The notes under the pieces were generated by a model that searched no databases, was not told the origin of the DNA, and saw nothing but the letters and a program-made list of their open reading frames with translations. Source: Guyanagaster necrorhizus (lineage: Eukaryota; Basidiomycota; Agaricomycetes; Agaricales; Physalacriaceae). Taken from it: DNA of 64,000 nt. Of this stretch, positions 54,466 to 64,000 are shown piece after piece. Made by a program: the position numbers and the translations under genes. Where the stretch lies: contig NW_025064892.1 in the NCBI RefSeq assembly GCF_019112545.1, positions 663,921-727,920 on the forward strand, in the 5' to 3' direction. The number at the start of each line of letters is the position of its first letter. Positions within the stretch are counted from its first letter, which is position 1.

Positions 54466-56884
54466 GTTGGCTCCTTCTTTTACCTTCTTCACCTTAGTTT
54501 CCTTGCCAAGTTCCTCATCTTCTTTCTGCAACTTGGCAATTTGTGCCTGAATGTCTTTGTGCATTTGTTTCTTCTTCATGTGATCCTTTGCTATGTGCTC
54601 CTTTTGTCCACAATTAAAGCATTTGCCCTCCTTCTTCATCTGGTCTATATCCATCAGCTTTCCAGCTCCTGTATATGTCATCCCTGTCCTGGTCTTCTGG
54701 CTTCCATAAGTAGAGGCTGTCAAGGATTCTAGTGATTTCCTGGCAGTTTGCTCCAACTTGTTCAGGGTTGGCAGGATCAGCTTTTTGGTATAGTCCTGCA
54801 GCACTGATGTTTCCACTTTCTGTCTTTGTCATTCCTTATACATCTTGATGATTCACTTCTTCCATTCATCATATCCTACTGGCATTAATGCTTTAACACT
54901 GATTGCAGAAATCATTATGATGTACAAGGAAGAGATGCTTTTCTTGAGGGCCTTGACCATTCATCCATCATTTGCTATATCATCCTGAATCCTGGTGAGT
55001 TTCACAAGGCATTCCAGCTCATCAAAGTAATCCATGGCCACCTTATATTCTATTCTATACTCTTTAATCCTCTACTTGTGAACCTCTTGTACTGCAGAAT
55101 TGATAAATTTGTCATTTAGCATTTGTTTAAACACCAGCCATGAGGGATATCGGTAGTGCCCTCAAGTCATCGATTGGAAGTTTGGGGAGATTAGGATCCA
55201 CCAGATTTTTGCCTTCTCTTTGAGATAAGAGGTGGCAAATACGACTTTATTCATATCAGAGCCAAGATATCCAATATAAACTTCAAAGTATTGTTCACAA
55301 TTGACCAGGAATTAGTCAATATCATCCAAGGCTCCCTTGAAGAGGCAAGGCTTTTGAAGTAGGTCAGATTGACACTGTAAGATGGCAGTGTTCTCAGATA
55401 GGGTGCCCATTGGATTGGATCATTTCAAGAATAGAGGTTGACCCCATTCATGTGGAGGTCTAGAGAATGAATGAAGGGAGTGATCATCAGTGACTGGACT
55501 CCCCTTTGGGGCAGCATCTTTTTGGATAATCACCCTGTCTTGTATGGTAAACCTGAGATAGATAGCTTTGAAGTCATCTCATATTGGCTCCTTTCTAGCT
55601 CCACTAGTTTCTGCTTAATCAGGGGGTGGCTGTTTGCTAAAAAGTTGGCTCTCTTTACCAATCCAAGGGTTTCAGAATCCTTTACACTATAGTGCCAAAG
55701 GATTCAGCTGGTATTGGATCCTGGTGAATTGAGTTGCCATACTTGAGATTGATGGATCTGAGGTTTTGGTGTTGCTACAGATAGATGGTGCCATGTATAT
55801 AGCCCATTTCAGCAGGATAGATGGGAAACTCAGCATTGGTCACAGTTGGTCCTTGGATTGATAAGGAGGAATTGGCTTGAGCAGGTCCTCTGGATGTCAT
55901 CAGCCATATTCTTTTCAGGCATATTCTGTTGCTGCATACTATAAAATAGCTCTTTTTTCAGTGCTGTCTGCATGTTTATACTTTAGTCCTAGGGGGGTAG
56001 CTCTCCAGCAGGCATCCCTCCATAAAAAGAGTATCCCCTGCTCATATAGTCCTTGGTATTCCTTCCTCTTTTCTCATTCCATTTTCTCTCTTAATACTTC
56101 TTCATTAACATCTTTATCAGCATATTCCATGAATTGTTCAGGTCTGAAAAGGCCCTCACTGTCCTCCTTATCGCCCTCATCTCTGCTGTCCTCTTCCTCA
56201 AGGAGGGAACTGATGGGCAGGTCATAGATAAATGAGATGACCAGTCTGAGCATTGCCGGGGAGCTCATTGTTGATCCTAGTGCTGAGTCTAGCAATACTT
56301 AGGTTGGATCCAGGGATCATTGGTCAGACAGAGATGTTTCTGAGTTGACTGTATCATATTCCACCATGCACTCTTTCTCTCTCCAGTTCTTAGCTATAGA
56401 GGCTGAAGTTTCATTAGAACCTGGGGTCAAGGAACTGGTGAGCAACTCTACTTCCCAAGAATCAGCAGAGAGCTCAGTTGGAGACATGGGCATTGTCAGG
56501 TACTCAGAGTCCATAAGCTCTGAAGACAGAGTTGGCATTGGAGAAAATAGTATCTGTTCTGGTGGGGTACTGAAGGGAAGGGGGGTGGTTATCTTCTGTA
56601 GCACAACCTCTTCTGATGGCTTCATTTCTGATGATGGCACTGTCTGATTCTGTCCATGGATCAGCTTCTGAGTTGGGCTCTCTGAAAGGGGATCCTGAGG
56701 AGTTGGTTCAGAGGCTATAGTGACCAGGGGAGGCCAATCCCAATCTGATAGCCTCCTCTTGTTGTTCTTGTTATTGTCTTTATCGATCGTACCCAGCTTC
56801 TTTATACTCTTGCTGTGCCTCTGCTTGCATATATTCAGTGAGCTCTTTCTGAGCTTGTTTAACCTCTGCTTATCAGACTCGAAC

Positions 56885-56905
56885 CTGCTGCTGCTGCTGC
56901 TGCTG
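56885..56905 (-). repeat. (CAG)7 trinucleotide repeat, polyGln in B ORF1
   Basis: Seven CTG on the + strand, coding Gln repeats in B gag. The other G1 copies in this window show no equal run at this place. Confidence 0.85.
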
Positions 56906-57619
56906 TACTATGTTGTTGTAGTCAAAGAGAACCCTAAGGTCCCAGTCTGGGAAGACTCATTGTATGATTCTGTCTCAGGCAATTCTCCCCCTTGTGCTGG
57001 CTGTTCCTTCTTCTGGCTGACTTCCAACATGTAGATTGTTCTGGGGGTCTTCTGCTGCAGCAATGGCGAGCTTCACATTCATGAAATTCTGGTGGATGTT
57101 CCTTCCATGTGAGTCATTGAGCCCCAATCTGCTGATGGATGGGCTTGACTCAGGGGTAGTATAGAGAGAATGGTGGGGGGAGTTGGAGGTTGTCTGGAGT
57201 CTCAAAGCCATCTGAGTGGCATCAAGAGAGTCCTGAGCATAGTTTTTAATCCCTGAGACAACTGGAGAGGTGGAATGGCTGGGGGTAGGAAGGTCTGAAG
57301 GGACATTACTGGAGATCTCCTCGAGCTTCTGAGTGACATTTGTCATTCAAGGGTTTCAGAATCCTGTGAGAGCAGGGTTGTGGTCTCTGCTAGGTCATCA
57401 AGAGAGGTATCAGGATTCTTTCTCTTTCTGAAGGCTCTTCAAAGATGGGTTGCTAGACTCAGCTTCAGATAAGAGTCATCTTTGCAGCTGGAAGATTGTT
57501 CTGACAGAGGCAGGGATGTCATGAAAAGGTAAGTCTGGGGTTATATTTTAGAGAATGGTACAGATTTGTTGAAATGCCTGATAGTGCCTGACTATCCAAG
57601 CAATTACTGATTGTCATCC

Positions 57620-57688
57620 ATAGCAGAGGGTGATGATGGCTAGAAGTCCTAGTAGTATTCCAATAATGGAAGCTATCAACTCAAAGAA
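57620..57688 (-). other. Hydrophobic segment of B ORF1
   Basis: 23 codons without a stop, FFELIASIIGILLGLLAIIT then Leu-Cys-Tyr. Same place as in W1, X2 and A relative to the LTR (about 90 bases inside it). Confidence 0.65.
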
Positions 57689-57780
57689 GTTGTGGTTAAG
57701 GTCAGTAGTAGTAGCTGGGGGTATTTGGTTTCTCAGCACAATTGGGCTTGAGAAAAGGAAGATAAAAGTTTCAAGCTAAT

Positions 57781-58236
57781 TGTTAGACTCAAGCTACATA
57801 TGATCAATTAGCATGTGATAAACTAATATGGCTTCATGTTCGAGCCTTCCATTAGAGTTCACTGTATATACTAATGTTGACTTCCTATGCTTCAAGGCTT
57901 TGTGTGATTAGCTCAAGAGTAGAATGAGGTGGAATAAACTTTAGCTCAAAGCTGGGGATTACCAATGAGAGCGAGTGGTCTTAAATACTGTATGTAGTTT
58001 TCTAATAATACCACTACTTATGGTGTGTTTCTCTGTCTGTTGTGCTCTTTGTCTTTGAGCATTGCTATCATATATAAAAGGTTGCTTGTATATCACTGGG
58101 CAACACTGTTGCATCAAAAGACAATGACAGACTTGGCTATTTGTGATGACTAAGCCTTTATCCCATGGTCCTAAGCACTCATCCTAGCACTCTGACTAAG
58201 CATAAATAGGGGAAAGAAATAGAAGAAATTGTAACA
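57781..58236 (-). repeat. B 5' LTR
   Basis: 456 bases; + strand TGTTAGACTCAAGC...ATTGTAACA, then CCTTC target copy. Confidence 0.95.
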
Positions 58237-59381
58237 CCTTCAAGGATAAAACTAGCATCAGAGAGAAGGATTCCATTGCTGCTGGTGCTTTTTTCATAGA
58301 TGAGAGGTGAAAGCTTATAGTTGTTATTGATCTAATAGATCTCATCTGCAGTGAGGATGACAGCATTGGCTCAGTTGGTTTTAGACTAAAAATTGTCTTT
58401 ATTGTCTGAGCCTCACTCACAGAGGCTGCTGTTTTCACTGTTGGAGCTAGATAGTGAAGGCTCTGTGACTCTGATTCACTGGGCCTCATCAGCTGGTATT
58501 CTATTGAATAACTCTCCTTCTGCTCCTTTATATAGTCTGTAATTCTCAGATGGGGCTGAGCCTCACTCTGCCACCTGTATCTCTCTTTCATGCTGCCTGT
58601 ACTGCTCATCATAATAAGTGTCTTTGGCCTCCTGCTCCAGGTGGTCTTGCTCTTCTTCAGAGGGGTTATATCCTTTCCTTTCTCACTGCTTGACCTCCAT
58701 TCATGCAGAGTATTGGGCAAAGATTTCTCTGAAATGGCTGGGAGTTGAGGAGAGAGAGCTAGGGGTTGAGAGAATGAGACTTTCTCAGAGGATGATATAT
58801 CTGGATCCTCTTCCTACAAGTCTTGCAACCTCATCAATAGAGTCCTTGGCATGATCTCCAATGCTGGACTCATAAAGAGCAGTGGAAGGGTTGAGGAATA
58901 GTGACTCCTCAAAGAGGCCATTAGAGAGATCCTTATCTTCATGATCTGGGACTGGAGGAAAGTGTGGTGTGACTCAAGGGTTTTGGAATCCTGTATTTCA
59001 AGGCTCACTATATCAGCTAGCTGTTTGAGGGGGTCTAGTCAGTTGCTGGAATCTTTCTTCTTCTATAACATGCAACTAGGTCTGGCTTTAGGTATAGTTC
59101 TGAACATGGGCTGAAAGGAGGTTCTGATAGAGAAAGAGATGTTGTAGAGGGAAAGGTCAGAGATGACATTGCATAGTATCTGTTGGATTTGTCTGAAGAA
59201 ATAGTAGTGCCTGACTATCCAAGCTGTAATCAATTAATATCTGTAGTAAAGTTGAATGATGGTGAGTAAGCCTAAGAGCATTTCAATGATGAAAGCTAGT
59301 AGCTTAAAAAAGTCATCTGTCAGATCAGTGGTTGTAATGTTGATTGATGGCATTCAGTTTTTTTTGCTCTCAGTGGACATA
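58237..59381 (-). pseudogene. gag: A ORF1/gag, N-terminal part
   Basis: Begins at ATG 59381 (MSTESKKN) followed by TGA and the family hydrophobic segment at 59311-59243 (FFKLLAFIIEMLLGLLTIIQ). Then a Ser/Pro-rich region (HTFLQSQI and LPAISEKSLPN in the best frames) up to the B insertion at 58237. It continues at 41172. Confidence 0.75.
59243..59311 (-). other. Hydrophobic segment of A ORF1
   Basis: 23 stop-free codons, the fourth copy of the conserved Leu/Ile-rich run in G1 ORF1. Confidence 0.6.
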
Positions 59382-59411
59382 AGAAAAGAGAAATAAAAGT
59401 CTCAAACTAAT

Positions 59412-59870
59412 TGTTAAGCCCAAGTGACATGTGATCAATAACACATAGTAGACTAGCACTGTATCATATTTGTACAATCACACTCAAATCTACTTGTTGT
59501 GTTTAAAGATGTTGTGCCCTAAGGACAATGCTTAATTGACTTGAGTAGAAATAGTAGAATAAAGGATAGTTCAAGACTAGGGATACATAATGCTGACTAT
59601 GCTACTTATATACTGTTCATCTCTTAGATAAATATAGCATTACTAATTGTGAGTATCTGTGCTATAGTACTCATTGTCTTGGAGTGTCATAGTTATCTAC
59701 AAAAGGATAGTTGTCTTATTGTCAGGATGTCATTTTATGACACAAGATAATGGTTGTTGTGCTGATCAAGATTGTCTCATGATCCTAAGTGCTGGTCTAG
59801 GCATCCTGACTAAGTGTGAATATGAGTAAAAGGAAAGAAAAAGATAGAAAAATATTAAAAAATCACAACA
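59412..59870 (-). repeat. A 5' LTR
   Basis: 459 bases; + strand TGTTAAGCCCAAGTGACATG...AAATCACAACA, then GACCT target copy. Confidence 0.94.
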
Positions 59871-61486
59871 GACCTATCAAATAAGTCAGTGGTATTCTCT
59901 ATAGTCTTTGGACATAATGAGAATATTGTCCAGATAGATGGTGACTTTGCTGGTGGCAATAAGGTTCTTGAAGATATTGTTCATCATCTATTGAAAGATG
60001 GCCAGGGAGTTTGTGAGTCCAAAGAACATGACTGTTAGCTCAAAGAGCTCATGGTTAGTTTGAAAGGCTGCCTTTCACTCATCACTCTTCTTGATTCATA
60101 TATTATAGCCCAATCTAACATTTAGTTTGATATAGTATCAAGCTCTGCAGAGCTTGTCCATGAGTTTTGAAATAAGTGGAAGGAGATAATAATTCTTGAT
60201 CATCATCTCATTCAGCTTCCTATAGTCTTAGACTGGGCAGAGTTTTCCATTCTTTTTCTTCACAAAGAAGAAGGAGAAGGCCATGGGAGATTTGGATGGT
60301 CAGATATATCTATTAAACAGATTCTTATTCAGGAACTTATTGAATTCCTGTTGTTTAAGATTTCTGAGCAGATATGTTTTGCAGTTTAAGTTGGCATTAG
60401 CATTAGAGATTAGTTTGATGGCATGGTCTCAAGGTTTTAGTTTAAGCAGTTCATCAAAACTCTCCTTGCTGAATAGATTCTGATAGTCTCATGCCTATTC
60501 AGACATTATTTCTTTGAACATCTGTTTCTCCTTTTCTGTGTTTGCCTTTGTAGCCAGGTCATTGACATAGTGAGTTGCTCATATATGTAGGGCCTGTTAT
60601 ATATCTACAGCAAGGATGGTCTTGTCATCTTTCATCTCTTTATCCCATTGGTCCTTGGAGTCTTCATCTGGTAAGCAGCACTGACATTGCATGAATGTGA
60701 TTTGACTGGTTTTTCAGTTGATAAGAGGATTATACCAGATAAGCCAGTCATAATCCAGGAACACTTCTTTGGTTCTGAGATCTGTGATGGCTAGATTAAT
60801 GTACTCTGAGTGATTGCCAATGATTAGCCATAGTTCAATGAATTCTGTGATCAAACCAGCTTGGTTCTTTGTTCTATTGGCATTATATATGGGTATGAAT
60901 GCTGCTGTGGCCCTTGTCAGTAAGCCATGCTTATTGATGAAAGCACAGTTTATAGAGCTTCCAGTGCAGCTGCTGTCAATTAGAGCAGTCACTGCATGTT
61001 GTTCAGTTGTGAGGGTCTTGATTTGGGCTTTGGTGGTCAGGTCTCATCCCAGAGTCTTTGTCCATTGAACATATCTCTGAGGTTCTTAGAGTTTGTCAAG
61101 CTATTCTAGAGCTTGCACCATTCTGCCATCCTCATTCTCTTGACTATTTTGTCTATTACTTCTTTGGCATGAGTTTTATGTACTTGGTTTTTGAGTACTG
61201 CCTTCACTGCTTCTTCTGTTGCCATATCTTTGATGGCTTGCTAAGTCTATTCAGTGTCAAATGGCTTGAGCCATTTGGTGGAGGTCTCTCCTCTTGTTTG
61301 GCCCATAGATAGTTGAGTCTGAATTTTTAGTGATTCTTTAGGTGTTTGTGCAGTAGTGGAATGAGGTATATTCAAATGCACTGATAATTTAGGCATATCC
61401 ATAACTACAGAGATACTATCAGTCCATCCAGCAGCTGTTTGTGACACACTACTAAGTCCTTCAGCTGATCCAGTGGAATCACTCAC
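59871..61486 (-). pseudogene. pol: Z pol, N-terminal part: protease and RT
   Basis: First codon after the gag stop overlap is GTG 61486 (VSDSTGSAEGLSS), -1 to gag. Protease at 60992-60714 with active-site DSG changed to DSS (LIDSSCTGSSINCAFINKHG). RT about 60420-59876 with YLDN near 59925 (VTIYLDNILIMS), the second Asp lost through GACGAC-to-GACAAT-type change. It ends at the A insertion and resumes at 34808. Confidence 0.86.
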
Positions 61487-61488
61487 TG
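61471..61488 (-). promoter_or_regulatory. Inverted-repeat site at Z gag stop / pol -1 junction
   Basis: Reverse strand CAGTGAGTGATTCCACTG with arms CAGTG/CACTG. The gag stop TGA is 61485-61483; pol is open in -1 across it. Confidence 0.5.
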
Positions 61489-64000
61489 GGCAGCTCTGTC
61501 TTTTACTTCCTGGACCTTCATATTCTTGCTGAGCTCTTCTTCTTCCTTCTGTAACTCAGCAATCTGTGCTCTGATGTCTTTGCATATTTGCTTCTTCAAG
61601 CAATCCTTCAATAAGTATCTCTTCTGACTGAAATTGAAGCATTTCTCTTCCTTCTTTAGTTGATCAATATCCATCAGCTTGTCAGCTCTGATGTATGTAG
61701 TGCTCATTCCTGTCTTCTGCATCTCATAAGTGGAGGTGCTGGAGGATGAGGCAGTGGTCTTAGTGGTATTAGTTTAGTTGCTGGACTTTGAATTCTGTAG
61801 CTGATAGAGTTTATGATCACTCTATAGGTTTATCTGCTTGGCCTTCTATCATTTGTTCTTTGTACATCTTGACAATCTGTTTCTTCCATGCATCATACCT
61901 CTTTGGTATATTTATCCCAATGTCTGAGATTATCTTGATGTATGATGGTGGCACTCTCTATTTGAGTGCTTCAACCATTCATCTGTTATCAGTGACATCA
62001 TCTCATATCCTGGTGAGCTTTGTGAGTTGTTCTAACTTGTTAAAGTATTCAGTGGCCAGTTTATCACCTATCTTGTATTTCTTGCTCTTGCTCTTGTGCA
62101 TCTCCTATACTACAGGATCAGTGAACTTGTTGTTGAGCATTTGTTTGAAAACAGGCTAGAATGGCAGTTGATGATACTGCCTGGTCATGGAATAAAAGTT
62201 GAGTGAGATGAAGATCCATCAAGTCTTTATCTTGTCTTCAAGATATAATACAGCAAAGGCAACTTTGTTTATGTTTGTGCCAAAGAAGATGGTGTAGACT
62301 TTGAAATACTGTTCACAGTCTATGAGAAACCAGTTAATGTTGTCTGATGTGCCCTTGAAAGAGCAAGACTTTTGGAGTAAGTTGGGTCTGCACTGAAATA
62401 CAGCAGCATTTTTCAGTAGTGCCCTCATTGGATTTAGATATTGATCAAAAGACAGTCATCACCATTCAACTGACAGCCTGAAGAATGAGTGTAAGGAGTT
62501 ATTGTTAGTGACAAAGCTCCTCATTGATCCTGCTTCTTTGTATATAATTACTCTATTTTACATAGTGAACTCTAGTCTGATGGTTTTAGGATCATCTCTC
62601 ACAGGATCCTTTCCACTTTCTTTGGCTTTGTCAGATGATGGTTGTTCTCTGAGAAGTCAGCTTTCTTGGCTGATCTAAGGGTTTCAGAACTCAATGTTTT
62701 AAGTGGTTAGCTGTGCTCAGCTATGAGTAAGCTGAGTAGCCATGGTTCAGATCAACAGCATGGAATATGTATATCTGATGCTGGTGGTTTGGATAGAAAG
62801 TGCCATGTAAATAGCATATTTTAGTGTTACTAAAGAAGTTCACAGCATTGGCTAGATATTGTACTTTAATTTGTATGATGAAAGTTTGCTGAGCCAATTC
62901 TCAGAGTGTCTCCTGTTATAAGTTAAAATTGCATATTCAGTGGTAGCATACTGTAAAATATCCTGCTATTCTATTTTGTCTATATGTATATACTTCTGTC
63001 CCATAGATGATGCCAACCAGTTGGTGTCTCTCTATAAGAACATTGTTTCTTTCTGATACAGTTCCAAAAATTCCTTCTTCTGTGTCTGTTGAATTTTCTC
63101 CTCCAATACTTTTTTATTTATTTCTTTCTTTATGTATTCCATGAATTCTCCTTATTTAAGAGGAATATCCTACTCCCTCTTCTCACTGTCTTTGATGTTG
63201 TCCTCATCCTCATCATCTGCCTCTTCTTCACTGTCCTCAGCAGGATAGTTGCCAGACTAATCATAGATGGACAGAGTGTGAGGTTTGATTATTGTAAGAG
63301 AGCTAGTCATTGTTTCTATTGCTTAGTCTGGCCCTGTTGGTATTAGCCTAAGGAGAAGGCTGCTTAAGAGATTGGCTAGTGCTGATCTCAATATCTTCTC
63401 TATGGCCATCATATGTTCTTTGCTCCTTCAGTTCTCAGCAATACTGGCAGAAGTTTCAGTAGAATTATGAGTTAAGAAATAATGCTGCAACTCTTCCTCC
63501 AAGAAATCTTCTGAGATCATAGTGTTAAGAGGGACTCAAAGTCTATAGATATCAAGTATGGAGTCAAAGTGAGAGGAAATAGTATCAGTGTCTGCAATGC
63601 TGGATGTTCAGAAAGGAGAAAGATAAGTGTCTCTCTGAGCAGCTTTGCTGAGAGAGCTTCTGCTGACCCTGTCTATGGGTTGGTGGTTGCTGGCATGCTG
63701 GACTCTCAGAAGGGAGAGCTTGTGGATTCAGTTTGGAGGCCATACCAGTTTGAGGAATCTGACCTCCAGATAGCAGCCTCAAGCTCATGCTGTCATTATT
63801 GGTACTGGCAATCATACTAGGCTTCTTCATGCTCATTCTGAACTCTAGCTACTGTGACTTCAACAGCATTCTGGGCTTATTCTTCTGCTTCTGCTCTGAC
63901 CCACTCTGCTTGAGTGACAGCAGAATAATATTTGTCAGGCTCATTTTTGATGATATAATGTTATGTGTCTCTTTTGAGACTAAGCTGAGCATGAAGCCTT
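61483..64000 (-). pseudogene. gag: Z ORF1/gag, runs off window
   Basis: C-terminal 79 open codons (61722-61483) hold a degenerate knuckle CFNFSQKRYLLKDC, where the second Cys is Phe and His is Tyr. Capsid about 62428-62000 (DCEQYFKVYTIFFGTNINKV). N-terminal low-complexity region continues to the window edge (SPACQQPPTHRQGQQ near 63680). The hydrophobic start and 5' LTR are expected beyond 64000. Confidence 0.8.

Larger units (their letters stand above)
54460..57740 (-). pseudogene. gag: B ORF1/gag
   Basis: Best G1 gag to read. Hydrophobic segment at 57688-57620 (FFELIASIIGILLGLLAIIT...). Ser/Thr-rich region with 123 open codons at 57346-56975 (MTNVTQKLEEISSNVPSD). A (CAG)7 polyGln run at 56905-56885. 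An acidic region near 56220-56074 (LLEEEDSRDEGDKEDSEGLF). Capsid about 55400-55020 (NCEQYFEVYIGYLGSDMNKV, KQMLNDKFINSAVQEVHK). Then 118 open codons to the stop with CFNCGQKEHIAKDH, in which the last Cys of the knuckle is His. Ends TGA 54462-54460. It is long compared with ordinary Gypsy gags. Confidence 0.85.
41173..58236 (-). mobile_element. B: Ty3/Gypsy retrotransposon, family G1, inserted in A; contains C, D and E
   Basis: 456-base LTRs at both ends. Perfect target duplication CCTTC (41168-41172 and 58237-58241). Without C, D, E and their duplications it is 8154 bp. It lies in the gag N-terminal region of A. Confidence 0.95.
34809..59870 (-). mobile_element. A: Ty3/Gypsy retrotransposon, family G1, inserted in Z and interrupted by B
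   Basis: 459-base LTRs at both ends. Perfect target duplication GACCT (34804-34808 and 59871-59875). Excluding B and its duplication it is 7993 bp, the G1 length. It interrupts the RT of Z. Confidence 0.95.
32049..64000 (-). mobile_element. Z: Ty3/Gypsy retrotransposon, family G1, interrupted by A; runs off the window
   Basis: Its 3' LTR is at 32049-32507 and its pol reads leftwards. A splits it at 34808/59871 inside RT. The gag side continues to the window end, so the 5' LTR is not seen. The left target copy is AGCAA (32044-32048), inside Y's antisense ORF. Confidence 0.9.

Noticed and set aside
57740..57781. tRNA primer-binding site next to the 5' LTRs
   Set aside because: The bases just inside the G1 and G2 5' LTRs (e.g. 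ATTAGCTTGAAAC) show no match that I can tie to a tRNA 3' end, so none is annotated.

Overview
The window reads as a fungal transposon graveyard. No host gene, tRNA, rRNA or CRISPR array was recognised. Nearly every base can be assigned to long terminal repeat (LTR) retrotransposons of the Ty3/Gypsy (Metaviridae) class, solo LTRs, or one pogo-like DNA transposon. A basidiomycete of the Agaricomycete (mushroom) type is inferred from the polyprotein styles (chromodomain Gypsy elements; an RNase H stretch of the KLSSAQQNYAVHE type) and from a 49-bp GTAAGT...CTTAAC...TTTTCAG intron. CpG is almost absent except in one solo LTR, and reading frames are cut by TGA/TAG/TAA codons that look like C-to-T or G-to-A changes. 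This suggests long-methylated, deamination-driven or RIP-like decay.

Four families are seen. G1 (W1, X2, A, B, Z) is 8.0-8.2 kb when nested insertions are removed, with 456-467 bp LTRs, an unusual ORF1 with an N-terminal hydrophobic segment, a CCHC gag, a pol in another frame (-1 to gag in the three copies that keep the stop), and a C-terminal chromodomain. G2 (C, Y, solo LTRs D and E) is 7.9 kb with 492-499 bp LTRs, a chromovirus gag-pol, and an extra intron-containing ORF on the opposite strand between pol and the 3' LTR. G3 (V) is about 10.1 kb with 212-bp LTRs, a Ser/Asp-rich gag and an extra ORF after the integrase. The fourth is a 2257-bp pogo-like element. Solo LTR F (514 bp) is a divergent relative of G1.

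Left part (1-30839), all LTR elements on the + strand: W1 (105-8014, 5' LTR truncated), then 1.7 kb unclassified, then V (9767-30734). V holds X2 (13651-22222, target duplication ATCAG) and the pogo element (25135-27391, TA duplication). X2 holds solo LTR F (14374-14887, CTCCC).

Right part (30840-64000), all full elements on the - strand, is a five-level nest. Y is split by Z at 32048. Z is split by A (34809-59870, GACCT). A is split by B (41173-58236, CCTTC). B is split by C (41676-49580, GGATA), solo LTR D (49905-50402, GGCTC/GGCTT) and solo LTR E (51129-51620, ATATC). The right halves of Y and Z lie beyond the window. Every boundary rests on TG...CA-type LTR ends plus target duplications read directly, and reading across the junctions rejoins interrupted proteins.

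Most notable: (i) the antisense, spliced ORF with a Cys cluster inside the G2 elements; (ii) the hydrophobic helix-like segment at the start of G1 ORF1; (iii) an 18-base inverted repeat around the G1 gag stop codon at the -1 gag/pol junction; (iv) decay almost purely by transitions, with both LTRs of each element keeping identical lengths.
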